IMG/VR virus record: IMGVR_UViG_3300034375_009288
Span: 1-32,357 of that record
Length of the DNA: 32,357 nucleotides
DNA from: a virus
Direction: 5' to 3' (one strand)
Part shown: positions 1 to 6,655 of the stretch, in pieces
Layout: every line of letters begins with the position of its first letter
Numbering within the stretch: position 1 is the stretch's first letter
Translations under genes and position numbers: made by a program
The notes under the pieces: model-generated
Databases searched by the model: none
What the model saw: the letters and a program-made list of their open reading frames with translations, nothing else
Told to the model about the DNA's origin: nothing

Positions 1-1
1 T

Positions 2-760
2 CTGTCCAGCTCAGGAGGACAAGACTTTGGCTCCTTTGTCGGGGCGGTGGCTCAACTCGGGTATCGTGGAGGATGGCGAGTGCTGGACGCTGCGATGTTC
101 GGACTGGCCCAGCGACGCAAGCGTGTGTTCTTTGTCGGCTGTTCTCCAGCCGCCGAGCGAGGTCCACGAGAGATTCTATTTGAGCGCGAAAGCCTGTGCG
201 GGAATTCTCCGCCGAGCCGAGAAGCGGGGGAAGGCACTTCCCCCGGCACTCGAGGAGGCGCTCCGGTCGCGCACGCTCTCAACGGACGAGGAGCCGCTGG
301 ACGCTTCGACGCCGAAAGCGAGACCCTGATTCCCGCCGTCCTTAAAATCCGCGCTGGCTGCGAAGGCGGAGGGAAGGGACCGCTCGTAGGGGAAGACCAG
401 AGTTTCACGCTGGCGACTGGTGGGGACCAGACTCTGTTTGCTCCCCTGCCCTTCGACACCACCCAAGTCACCAGCCCTGGCAACTACAGCAGCCCGAAGG
501 AGGGCGACCCGGTACACCCGTTGGCTGCGGGGGCGCATCCCCCGGCGGTGGCCTTCGACGCTCGCCAGCATGACTACGCCGTCCGCCGCCTCACCCCCAT
601 CGAGTGCGAGCGCCTTCAGGGCTTCCCCGACGATTACACCCGCATCCCGTGGAAGGGCAAGGCACCCGAGGACTGCCCCGATGGCCCACGCTACAAGGCT
701 CTCGGCAACAGCATGGCCGTCCCGGTCATGCGCTGGATTGGGAGTCGCATCGGTGACTGA
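2..760 (+). CDS. C5-cytosine DNA methyltransferase, C-terminal part (5' truncated by window edge)
   Basis: This enzyme methylates carbon 5 of cytosine in DNA using SAM; in phages it usually protects the genome from host restriction. The open frame runs in from the window edge, so the SAM-binding and catalytic Pro-Cys motifs are not visible. What is visible is the family's C-terminal half: motif VIII (FGLAQRRKRVFFVG), a long target-recognition region rich in Gly and Pro, motif IX (VRRLTPIECERLQGFPDDYT) and motif X (RYKALGNSMAVPVMRWIG). A GTG at 47 is in frame, but it falls inside conserved sequence and is not a start. The gene ends in an 8-nt overlap with the next one, so the two are probably translated together. 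Its recognition sequence cannot be predicted from this. Confidence 0.93.
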   Translation: MSSSGGQDFGSFVGAVAQLGYRGGWRVLDAAMFGLAQRRKRVFFVGCSPAAERGPREILFERESLCGNSPPSREAGEGTSPGTRGGAPVAHALNGRGAAGRFDAESETLIPAVLKIRAGCEGGGKGPLVGEDQSFTLATGGDQTLFAPLPFDTTQVTSPGNYSSPKEGDPVHPLAAGAHPPAVAFDARQHDYAVRRLTPIECERLQGFPDDYTRIPWKGKAPEDCPDGPRYKALGNSMAVPVMRWIGSRIGD

Positions 761-992
761 AATCCGCCCCGCCACTTGTCCCCGCTGCGGATCCATCGGC
801 CACGGGGAGCGGAAGTGTCCGTTCCCCAAGGACTTCTCCCTGGACACCGCGAACGCTTGGCTCCGGGTACGAACCGAGAGCTGTCCGTACTGCGAGACGG
901 GAGGGCGGATGTTCAGGGTGCTTGGCGCCCGCAACAAATCGCTGGCCCTATACTGCTTCGAATGTAAGGGCCACATACCCCCGCCCAACTGA
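753..992 (+). CDS. Small zinc-knuckle / zinc-ribbon protein, 79 aa
   Basis: Starts with GTG at 753 inside the last codons of the methyltransferase gene (8-nt overlap), which favours this short start over in-frame starts further up. The N-terminus carries C-x2-C-x4-H-x4-C (CPRCGSIGHGERKC), the exact spacing of a retroviral-type zinc knuckle that binds single-stranded nucleic acid. A second pair of CxxC motifs (CPYC near residue 47 and CFEC near 70) could form a zinc ribbon. I do not recognise a named family. The coupling to the methyltransferase suggests a nucleic-acid-binding accessory, but that is inference. A terminator follows directly, so this is the last gene of its transcript. Confidence 0.75.
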   Translation: MTEIRPATCPRCGSIGHGERKCPFPKDFSLDTANAWLRVRTESCPYCETGGRMFRVLGARNKSLALYCFECKGHIPPPN

Positions 993-998
993 CAGCGG

Positions 999-1030
999 CC
1001 CCGCTCCCCTGACCAGGAGCGGGGTCTTTT
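999..1030 (+). terminator. Rho-independent terminator after the methyltransferase operon
   Basis: A perfect 9-bp GC-rich stem (999-1007 CCCCGCTCC with 1016-1024 GGAGCGGGG) encloses an 8-nt loop and is followed by TCTTTT. It starts 7 nt after the stop codon of the zinc-knuckle gene and separates that transcript from the strong promoter just downstream. Confidence 0.88.
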
Positions 1031-1031
1031 C

Positions 1032-1043
1032 GTTATATATAAC
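1032..1043. promoter_or_regulatory. Perfect 12-bp AT palindrome abutting a -35 box (candidate operator or UP-like element)
   Basis: GTTATATATAAC is its own reverse complement and ends exactly where the TTGACA -35 box begins. An all-A/T core stands out in this GC-rich genome. It could bind a dimeric regulator or act as an AT-rich upstream element for RNA polymerase; the sequence alone does not decide. Confidence 0.45.
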
Positions 1044-1071
1044 TTGACATGCGGGGGCGGGGCACTATAAT
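1044..1071 (+). promoter_or_regulatory. Consensus sigma70-type promoter with palindromic -10
   Basis: TTGACA (1044-1049), a 16-bp spacer, then TATAAT (1066-1071) match the consensus at all twelve positions. The -10 lies inside GGGCAC-TATAAT-GCCC, the near-palindrome shared with four minus-strand promoters of this window. Only 9 nt separate the -10 from the ATG at 1081, so with normal start-site spacing the 5' leader would be about 0-4 nt. Confidence 0.9.
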
Positions 1072-1080
1072 GCCCGCACC

Positions 1081-2010
1081 ATGGGAATCCTCACCGCATC
1101 CACTTACTCCCCTGCTGCTGGCGCTGTCCACGGCACCACCAACACCACGGCCCAGGAGTGGACCGGGGACATCGACAACATCACCCAGTACGGGCTGGCG
1201 TTTTACACAACTTCCGGTGGTCCGGCGGGTCCCCTAATCATCATGCTCCGCGGCGGGGGTGCTGGGGGCAGCATCACTGATAATAAAGTTATCGGCAACC
1301 AAGGCGTTGTTGGAATCTGCGAGACTGGGTATTCCGCCCCGGTGTTGTGGGATGACTCCAGCGCAGGAGGACCCAGCACGTACACCGTCGTCATGCCCGA
1401 CTACCGAGAGGGCGGCGGCTCCTGGAACGGCGGCACGGCGTCGAGCGGCACCGACGAGTTCGGCGGCGCGGATGTCGAGGATGTCATTCAGATTTACTCG
1501 GCGGCCCTGGAGCTGTACGACACGGGCGACTCGCAGCGTGTCATCTGGGGCGACTCCCGCGGCGGCATGATGGCGGGGCTGGCGATGGCTCGCGGTCTGA
1601 CCCCCGATGTCTGCATCCTCCGCTCGCCGCTCCTGGACACGGCGGACTACGACGCCTTCGACGACGCGACCCGCGCCACCATCATCGCAGACATCCCTGG
1701 GTTCGCCGGGGCCAACACCGACACCTGGAGCGAGTTGAGCAGCCGGGACCAGGAACTTCTGAAGGCTCGCTCGGTAAACAGCAAACTCGACCAGCTCCCG
1801 ACGACCACGAAGTACCTAGTCGTGTGGGGCGAGGACGACACCACCATCCCGCGCAACCAGTGCGAAACCTTTGTCGCCGGGATGCGGAAGCGTGGCGCGG
1901 AGGTGGAGTTCCAAGTGATTCGTGAGTTCGCCCACGCGATCAGCCCCAGCACCGGCACTGAGCTGGCCTACCTGGCCTGTAGAAAGTTCCTCGCCAAACA
2001 CCTGACCTGA
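1081..2010 (+). CDS. Alpha/beta hydrolase (S9 / dienelactone-hydrolase-like), 309 aa
   Basis: Predicted serine hydrolase acting on an ester or amide bond; substrate unknown. Visible fold features, in order: a strand plus oxyanion-hole-like segment (IIMLRGGGAGG, about residues 53-63), an aromatic/Gly turn (DYREGGGSW, about 107-115), the nucleophile elbow GDSRGG with Ser159, the acid loop VVWGEDDTTIP (Asp252 or 253) and the His of FAHAIS (His285). This order and spacing fit the prolyl-oligopeptidase/dienelactone-hydrolase branch. No signal peptide or membrane segment is visible. The ATG sits 9 nt after a consensus -10, so the message is probably leaderless. It overlaps the next gene by 1 nt (TGATG). 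It is not a LysB-type GxSxG (GYSQG) enzyme, so a mycolyl-esterase role is not supported. Confidence 0.82.
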   Translation: MGILTASTYSPAAGAVHGTTNTTAQEWTGDIDNITQYGLAFYTTSGGPAGPLIIMLRGGGAGGSITDNKVIGNQGVVGICETGYSAPVLWDDSSAGGPSTYTVVMPDYREGGGSWNGGTASSGTDEFGGADVEDVIQIYSAALELYDTGDSQRVIWGDSRGGMMAGLAMARGLTPDVCILRSPLLDTADYDAFDDATRATIIADIPGFAGANTDTWSELSSRDQELLKARSVNSKLDQLPTTTKYLVVWGEDDTTIPRNQCETFVAGMRKRGAEVEFQVIREFAHAISPSTGTELAYLACRKFLAKHLT

Positions 2011-2108
2011 TGATCATTCTCCCCTTCTTTACCGGACTAGTCCTCGGAGCCTTGATTGCCGCGCGGTACTTTGATAAGCTGCCCGCGTGGATGAAGCGGA
2101 GAGACTAG
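2010..2108 (+). CDS. 32-aa membrane peptide
   Basis: ATG at 2010 overlaps the stop of the hydrolase gene (TGATG), and the frame closes at 2108 after 32 codons. Residues 2-18 form one hydrophobic helix (FFTGLVLGALIAA region), followed by a short basic tail ending KRRD, so the tail would be cytoplasmic by the positive-inside rule. The helicase GTG at 2087 lies inside this gene (22-nt overlap), so translating this ORF may bring ribosomes to the helicase start. It could be a functional membrane peptide or mainly a translational coupler. The hydrophobic profile and tight packing support it; no homology was available. Confidence 0.5.
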   Translation: MIILPFFTGLVLGALIAARYFDKLPAWMKRRD

Positions 2109-3199
2109 CGGAGGGTGGGGCCGTCGAGCGATTCGTCGTCGATGGCCCCCCAGGCACAGGCAAGACGACAACAATCCTCCGCTCACTTGAGCCGGGGGTT
2201 CCCGTTGCCACCTACACCAGGGCTGCGGCTCAGGAGGTGCGCCAGCGGGGCGGGGTTGCCGGCACAATCTACAGCCTGACTTGGCCCCACGCCCAGCACT
2301 ACAGCAAAACGCAGGGCAGGAGCGGTCGCGAGTCGGTCGCCTACCAGACCCGCCCCATCTACAACAGCGCCGACCCGGCCCTTGAACGCTACGAGGCCGA
2401 GGCTCCGTCGCTGAAACCTCGGAGCGATTGGGAGGGGACCGCGATGGCCCTCCACGACTGGGACGGGCAGGGCGAGCCGCCGTTCGACCTGGACCGACTG
2501 CCCCCGGTCGGCCCCCTGCGCTACGTCCTCCCGCTGGCCCGGTGGCTGGCGGATGGTGCGCCCCTCGCCACGCCCCCCTACGAGGAGGCCATCATCGACG
2601 AGGCGCAGGACATTAGCGCCATCGAGTACGCGGGCATGCGGGCCTGTGTCTCCCGGAAGTTGACCAGCTACGGCGATCCCGGTCAGGCCATCTTCATCGA
2701 GTCAAAGGGAACCTCCTTGACCGCCCTCCCCGCAGTGTGGCGGGACAAGGGGGCGACGCACCGGCAGTTGGTTGGGGGCTGGCGAGTGGGCGATCCCGTC
2801 GCCTCCATGGCCGCTCGGATTCTGGCGCCTTACTGGGACCGGAGCGCGGACACCTTTGCCGCCGAACACCCGACCGAGGTGCTGGTGTGGGACCATCGAC
2901 TCGCCCCAGCTCGCGGCCTGGTCCTAGGCCACTCGCGCTTCTCGGTCGGTGCGGCGCTCCGGGAGTGGGGGCTGGCGAACACCCCGGTCGTGAGCGGCGT
3001 TGATGCGCCCCTCCGGTTGAGCAGCATCCACGGGGCGAAGGGTGCGGAGGCGGACGATGTGTTCCTCCTGCCGTGGCCGAACAAGCAGCGCCCCGCCGTC
3101 CTGCGTAAGGAGCCGTGGACCCTGAAGCTGCTGTACGTGGCGATGACTCGGGCGCGGAAGCGGCTCCATGTGCCGATGAGCTTGATGGGGATGCTGTAG
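2087..3199 (+). CDS. SF1 (UvrD/Rep-type) DNA helicase, compact, 370 aa
   Basis: ATP-driven DNA translocase. The SF1 motifs appear in order: Walker A GPPGTGKTTT (20-29), motif Ia TYTRAAAQEV (42-51), Ib GTIYSLTW (59-66), Walker B IIDEAQD (169-175), motif III YGDPGQAIF (195-203), a motif IV-like basic stretch near 225-235, motif V IHGAKGAEADDVF (314-326) and motif VI LLYVAMTRARKRL (348-360). At 370 aa it is about half the length of UvrD or Rep, so the 1B/2B accessory domains must be largely absent. GTG at 2087 is the only usable start before Walker A, and it overlaps the upstream peptide gene. The stop overlaps the polymerase start (TAGTG). It probably works with that polymerase in replication or recombination. 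No DnaB-type helicase is visible here. Confidence 0.9.
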   Translation: MDEAERLAEGGAVERFVVDGPPGTGKTTTILRSLEPGVPVATYTRAAAQEVRQRGGVAGTIYSLTWPHAQHYSKTQGRSGRESVAYQTRPIYNSADPALERYEAEAPSLKPRSDWEGTAMALHDWDGQGEPPFDLDRLPPVGPLRYVLPLARWLADGAPLATPPYEEAIIDEAQDISAIEYAGMRACVSRKLTSYGDPGQAIFIESKGTSLTALPAVWRDKGATHRQLVGGWRVGDPVASMAARILAPYWDRSADTFAAEHPTEVLVWDHRLAPARGLVLGHSRFSVGAALREWGLANTPVVSGVDAPLRLSSIHGAKGAEADDVFLLPWPNKQRPAVLRKEPWTLKLLYVAMTRARKRLHVPMSLMGML

Positions 3200-4896
3200 T
3201 GAAGAAGCCCCCCACCTCTATCATTCGGGGCGCAACCCCGGAGCAGTTCAGGAGCGCAGTCGAGAAGGCTGGCCGCACCTGGATTCTCGACACCGAGACG
3301 AATGGGCTGATGGTTCGCAACGGCCAGCACCGGGCCGAGTGGATTGGCATGACGCCCCATCGGACCAACCACTGCTTCATCTGGACGCGGGAGGAGTTCG
3401 ACGCCGGGATCCGTCCGATTGCGGAGGGGCTGCATCTGGTCGGCCACAACCTACGCTTCGACGCGCTGGCCCTCGACCTGGACCTCGCGGAGTGGGACGA
3501 CACCATGCTCCACCTCGCGCACGGCTGCACATCGCAGCCCCTGAGCCTGGACGAACAGGCGCGGTCGCTCGGGTGGAAGAAGATCAAGACCTCGCCGATG
3601 CTCAAGTCGGCAGAGAAGTGGGGGACGAACCGCATCCACGAGATGGACGAGGCGGAACTGTGCGAGTACCTGTGGGATGACTGCGTGTTCACCTCCTACC
3701 TCTGGAACTACATCCAGAAGTCGCCCTGGGCGCACATGGACGGGCGGACTGAGGATGCGGTCCGGCGGATGGAGGCTCGGGGAGTCCGGCTCTACGATGA
3801 CGGCCTCCACAAGTTTGAGCGGCTGGCACTCGGTCGCTACGAGGAGGCGGTTCAGTCCCTCGCATCGCACGGGTTCACGGGCAACATCAACGCCCCGAAA
3901 CAGGTGGGCGACTGGCTCCACGAGGCCGGGGTCAAGCTCGCGCGGAACCCGAAGTCCGGCTGGTGGAAGACGGACGCGCAAGCACTTCGGCGACTGGCGG
4001 AAGCTGGCGACGAGCGGGTGCTTGCCCTCCTGAGCGCCCGCACCGGACACAAGCTGGGGTACGGACTGGTCGCCAACCTCCGAGGCTTCCGCACCCACGA
4101 CGGAATGATCTACCCATCTGTCCGCACGACCGGCGCTCGGACTGGGCGCTTCAGTTACAGCGACCCGCCGCTCCAACAGGCTCCGAAGCGCGACAAGGTT
4201 CTCGGTCCTGCGGCTCGGGGGATGTTCGGATCGAGAGGCGGCTATGTCTGCGGCGCGGACTTCAGCCAGGTGGAGCTGCGAGTCGCCGCTGCACTGAGCG
4301 GGGAGGATACGCTGCTTGAGGCGTTCGCTTCGGGGCGCGACCCGCACACCGAAACCGCAGCCTCGGCCCTCGGAATCCCCTTTGAACAGGTAACCGAGAG
4401 CCAGCGGTTCGGCGCGAAGGCCATCAACTTCGGCATCCTGAACGGCATGAAGGCCAAGCGACTGAGCCTGGAACTGCGCTCGGACCTGGAGACTGCTCGG
4501 CGCTGGATTGACGACCACCGGAAGGGACTGCCCCGGCTCCACGAATGGATGGAGGGGGTGTGGTCGAAGGCCAGCACCCAGCGCGTTGTCCGCACCCTGA
4601 GCGGCAGGACGCGGGTGTTCACCGCCGACGAGAGTACGCTTCCGGCTGTGAGCCAGGAGGTGCAGGGGACCGCCGCAGAGCTGATGCGCTCGGCCCTTGT
4701 CGCCCTGGACGAGGCTGGAGCGGAGCCGATTCTCGTGGTTCACGACGAGATTATTTGTCAGAATCCCTTGATGCGGGGTTCCGACGTGGCTAGAATCATG
4801 TCCGACGCCGCGCAGAACACCTTCCCGGATGCGCTCGGATCAGTCCGATTCGACTGCGATGGAGGGGAAGGAGAACGCTGGGCGGATGTACACTAA
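3199..4896 (+). CDS. Family A DNA polymerase with 3'-5' exonuclease domain, 565 aa
   Basis: Replicative DNA polymerase. Residues 1-175 are a DnaQ-like proofreading exonuclease: Exo I DTETNG (Asp31, Glu33), Exo II NLRFD (Asp88), Exo III YLWDD (Tyr157, Asp161). The polymerase domain follows: TGRFSYSDPPLQQAP (316-329), motif A DFSQVELR (Asp354), motif B (R403, K407, F411, N415) and motif C HDE (515-517). There is no 5'-3' exonuclease domain, as is usual for phage enzymes. The O-helix position that is Phe762 in E. coli Pol I is Phe here (F411). The normally invariant Tyr766 position is Asn (N415), which is odd (see findings). Start chosen as GTG at 3199 in the TAGTG overlap with the helicase stop; the exonuclease domain begins 30 residues later. 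Confidence 0.95.
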   Translation: MKKPPTSIIRGATPEQFRSAVEKAGRTWILDTETNGLMVRNGQHRAEWIGMTPHRTNHCFIWTREEFDAGIRPIAEGLHLVGHNLRFDALALDLDLAEWDDTMLHLAHGCTSQPLSLDEQARSLGWKKIKTSPMLKSAEKWGTNRIHEMDEAELCEYLWDDCVFTSYLWNYIQKSPWAHMDGRTEDAVRRMEARGVRLYDDGLHKFERLALGRYEEAVQSLASHGFTGNINAPKQVGDWLHEAGVKLARNPKSGWWKTDAQALRRLAEAGDERVLALLSARTGHKLGYGLVANLRGFRTHDGMIYPSVRTTGARTGRFSYSDPPLQQAPKRDKVLGPAARGMFGSRGGYVCGADFSQVELRVAAALSGEDTLLEAFASGRDPHTETAASALGIPFEQVTESQRFGAKAINFGILNGMKAKRLSLELRSDLETARRWIDDHRKGLPRLHEWMEGVWSKASTQRVVRTLSGRTRVFTADESTLPAVSQEVQGTAAELMRSALVALDEAGAEPILVVHDEIICQNPLMRGSDVARIMSDAAQNTFPDALGSVRFDCDGGEGERWADVH

Positions 4897-5141
4897 TGTC
4901 GAACGATCCTAGTAGCCCGACCCCCAAGCTCATCTACGAGAAGGTGATGAAGGCTATGATGACCGCCGACCCCGATAGCCTCGTGAAGCTGAGTGCAGCC
5001 CTCAAGAATCTGCACGACATCATTCACGGCACGGCGAGCGGGTCGGTCAGTGTCCTGGAACAACTGCTCCAGGTTTCACAACCGACTAACCCAAACGAAT
5101 CCTCGATTCCCGAACACCTAAAAGTTCAAGAAAATGACTGA
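4896..5141 (+). CDS. Small unknown protein between polymerase and SSB-like gene, 81 aa
   Basis: ATG overlaps the polymerase stop (TAATG), and the 3' end overlaps the next gene by 8 nt (ATGACTGA), so it is packed tightly into the replication operon. Residues 8-45 read as amphipathic helix (KLIYEKVMKAMM, then SLVKLSAALKNLHDII). The C-terminal 25 residues are polar and rich in Asn, Ser and Pro, probably disordered. There is no Cys pair, signal peptide or membrane segment. I do not recognise the family; a small replication accessory is the contextual guess. Confidence 0.75.
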   Translation: MSNDPSSPTPKLIYEKVMKAMMTADPDSLVKLSAALKNLHDIIHGTASGSVSVLEQLLQVSQPTNPNESSIPEHLKVQEND

Positions 5142-5592
5142 CTCTGACCCTTCTCTTCTCGACTTCAGCCCGACCCTCGACGAGGCCCAGGGTAAGAAGG
5201 AACTCGTCCCGACTGGCTTCTACCAGAACGTCCTGATCGACGACATCACGGCCTACGCGCCGGACCCCGAGAGTCCGTACTTCGACGAGAACGAAGTGGC
5301 TCGCTACCAGTTCAAGTTCGTGTGCCCTGACAAGGACGTGGACCTGACGAAGTTCATCAAGCGGTCCAAGAAGATGGGTCCGCGTTCTGGCCTCCGCGCC
5401 CTGTGGAGTGCCGCCATCCAGGAGGGTGAGGCTAAGGAGCTGGACGAAGAAACCATCGCCGCTCGTATGTCCGATTCCAACCTGAAGGACCTGATCGGTC
5501 GTCGCGTCAACATCTTCGTGTCGCACGAGCCGAGTCCGAACGGCAAGGGTAAGTACGCGGCCTACGCTTACACGCCCTGCCTTAAGCAGTAG
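5134..5592 (+). CDS. Possible single-stranded DNA-binding protein, 152 aa
   Basis: Not firmly recognised. The protein has an acidic N-terminus, then alternating strand-like segments with aromatic and basic residues (GFYQNVLIDDI about 27-37, RYQFKFVCP about 57-65, LTKFIKRSKKMG about 71-82) and a closing pair of strands (RRVNIFVSHEPSPNGKGKY about 128-146). This resembles the OB-fold ssDNA-binding proteins phages encode beside polymerase and nuclease genes. The typical acidic C-terminal tail is absent; the protein ends PCLKQ. It starts in an 8-nt overlap with the preceding gene. Its stop codon lies in the outer stem of a predicted RNA structure. Position between polymerase and recombination-type nuclease supports the call, but an unrelated beta-rich protein is possible. 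Confidence 0.5.
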   Translation: MTDSDPSLLDFSPTLDEAQGKKELVPTGFYQNVLIDDITAYAPDPESPYFDENEVARYQFKFVCPDKDVDLTKFIKRSKKMGPRSGLRALWSAAIQEGEAKELDEETIAARMSDSNLKDLIGRRVNIFVSHEPSPNGKGKYAAYAYTPCLKQ

Positions 5593-5640
5593 AGTTCATG
5601 GGGAGTCCTGGGCCACGACGTTAAACTGGCCCACTCTACT
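5588..5640 (+). other. Predicted RNA secondary structure at the SSB-like / nuclease junction
   Basis: Two nested perfect inverted repeats: outer AGTAGAGT (5588-5595) with ACTCTACT (5633-5640), inner GGGCCA (5610-5615) with TGGCCC (5627-5632). On the 3' side the arms are contiguous; on the 5' side a 14-nt bulge (5596-5609) contains a GGGGAG Shine-Dalgarno-like run. The outer stem holds the stop codon of the SSB-like gene (5590-5592). No U-tract follows, so a simple intrinsic terminator is unlikely. Confidence 0.5.
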
Positions 5641-5705
5641 ACTCCGCATTCTCCATGCGTTCCAACGCGGCTGGGCATCCGCGATACCAACTGCCCACCC
5701 CACCC

Positions 5706-6545
5706 ATGAGCAACTACACCATCTGGTCCCATGCGATTGACTCCTGGTTCAAGGAGGGTCGCGCCACCACTGACCCGGCTGCGTTCGACGCCTACATGAA
5801 GGACACCCTGGCGAGCATCGGCTCGTGCTGGGAGTCCAGGGGCGACGAAGATAGCGGCCCGATTGTCCGCCCCTCCACCAACCTCTCCTGCGCACGGCAG
5901 GGCTGGCTGGTTCGGAAGCACGGAAGCGAGGCGCGGGGAGAGCCGAACCAGAGCGCCAGGATTACCTGGGCCATCGGTCACCTCCTGCACGGCTTCGTCT
6001 ACTCGTGCATCGAGAAGGGGCTGCCCGAGGGCTTCACGATGGAGGTCGAGCATACCCGCCAACTTCCTGACTGGTGGCCCGAGGACGACGGCTCCGGGTT
6101 CTTCGCCAAGCAGGGCCACACCGACCTCGTGATTCGCCGCGAGCCGGGTGCGGGAGGGTGGCCGGACTCGGCTGGTCACTCCGTCCTGGTCGATGTGAAG
6201 TCCAGCAACGAGACGGGCTACCGGAACTACGGCACCTCGGAGTTCTGGAATAAGCCGGACGGGTTCGGCTACATGTCCCAGCTCGCGGTCTACTCGGATG
6301 GGGGCGACGCTTACGACGCCACCTTCCTGGCCGCGGTCAACCGCAACAACCCCGGCGCACAGCGTCAGGGCTTGCACGTCCGCCAGATTCCGCAGACCCG
6401 GCTGGCGGAGGAGCGTGAGCGCCTACAACGAATCCTTGCGGACAGGTTTGAGGGCGACGATCCCGGCCCCGAGTTCCACGAGCGCCACGGCTCCTCGTTC
6501 TACTGCCGCGAGTTCTGCCCCGTCCGCCACCTGTGCGAGCGATGA
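5706..6545 (+). CDS. PD-(D/E)XK nuclease of the Cas4/RecB type with putative 4Fe-4S cluster, 279 aa
   Basis: Predicted DNA exonuclease for recombination or end processing. Catalytic features visible: His92 in GHLLH, Asp140 in GHTD, Asp163-x-Lys165 in LVDVKSSN and Gln192 with Tyr196 in SQLAVY, the usual order of a RecB-family core. Cys62 (SCARQGWL) and a C-terminal C-x3-C-x5-C (Cys267, 271, 277) reproduce the one-plus-three cysteine layout that holds a 4Fe-4S cluster in Cas4 and AddB. An in-frame ATG at 5655 would add 17 low-complexity residues; neither start has a Shine-Dalgarno, and I prefer 5706 because the added residues look noncoding. The 3' end overlaps a small ORF (ATGA). Paired with the SSB-like gene, a strand-exchange or end-resection role is likely. 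Confidence 0.85.
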   Translation: MSNYTIWSHAIDSWFKEGRATTDPAAFDAYMKDTLASIGSCWESRGDEDSGPIVRPSTNLSCARQGWLVRKHGSEARGEPNQSARITWAIGHLLHGFVYSCIEKGLPEGFTMEVEHTRQLPDWWPEDDGSGFFAKQGHTDLVIRREPGAGGWPDSAGHSVLVDVKSSNETGYRNYGTSEFWNKPDGFGYMSQLAVYSDGGDAYDATFLAAVNRNNPGAQRQGLHVRQIPQTRLAEERERLQRILADRFEGDDPGPEFHERHGSSFYCREFCPVRHLCER

Positions 6546-6655
6546 AGTACCGCCAGCCGTTCCTGCCCTTTGAGGGCCGCGTTGTCCTTCAGCTAGAACA
6601 CGAGCGCCTGTTCCGGCGACTCGCCCGAATCACTCGTCAGTTGGCTCGCCTATAA
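6542..6655 (+). CDS. 37-aa basic ORF at the end of the plus-strand operon
   Basis: ATG overlaps the nuclease stop (ATGA) and the frame ends at 6655. The product is strongly basic, with eight Arg/Lys in the last 17 residues (LFRRLARITRQLARL-like helix), so it could bind nucleic acid or simply be a fortuitous reading frame. It overlaps the 3' end of the convergent minus-strand gene by 26 nt. The translation-coupling geometry is the main support. Confidence 0.4.
   Translation: MKYRQPFLPFEGRVVLQLEHERLFRRLARITRQLARL

Noticed and set aside
176-988. Minus-strand open frame opposite the methyltransferase and zinc-knuckle genes.
   Set aside because: The plus strand there carries clear methyltransferase motifs VIII-X; the antisense product has no recognisable feature.
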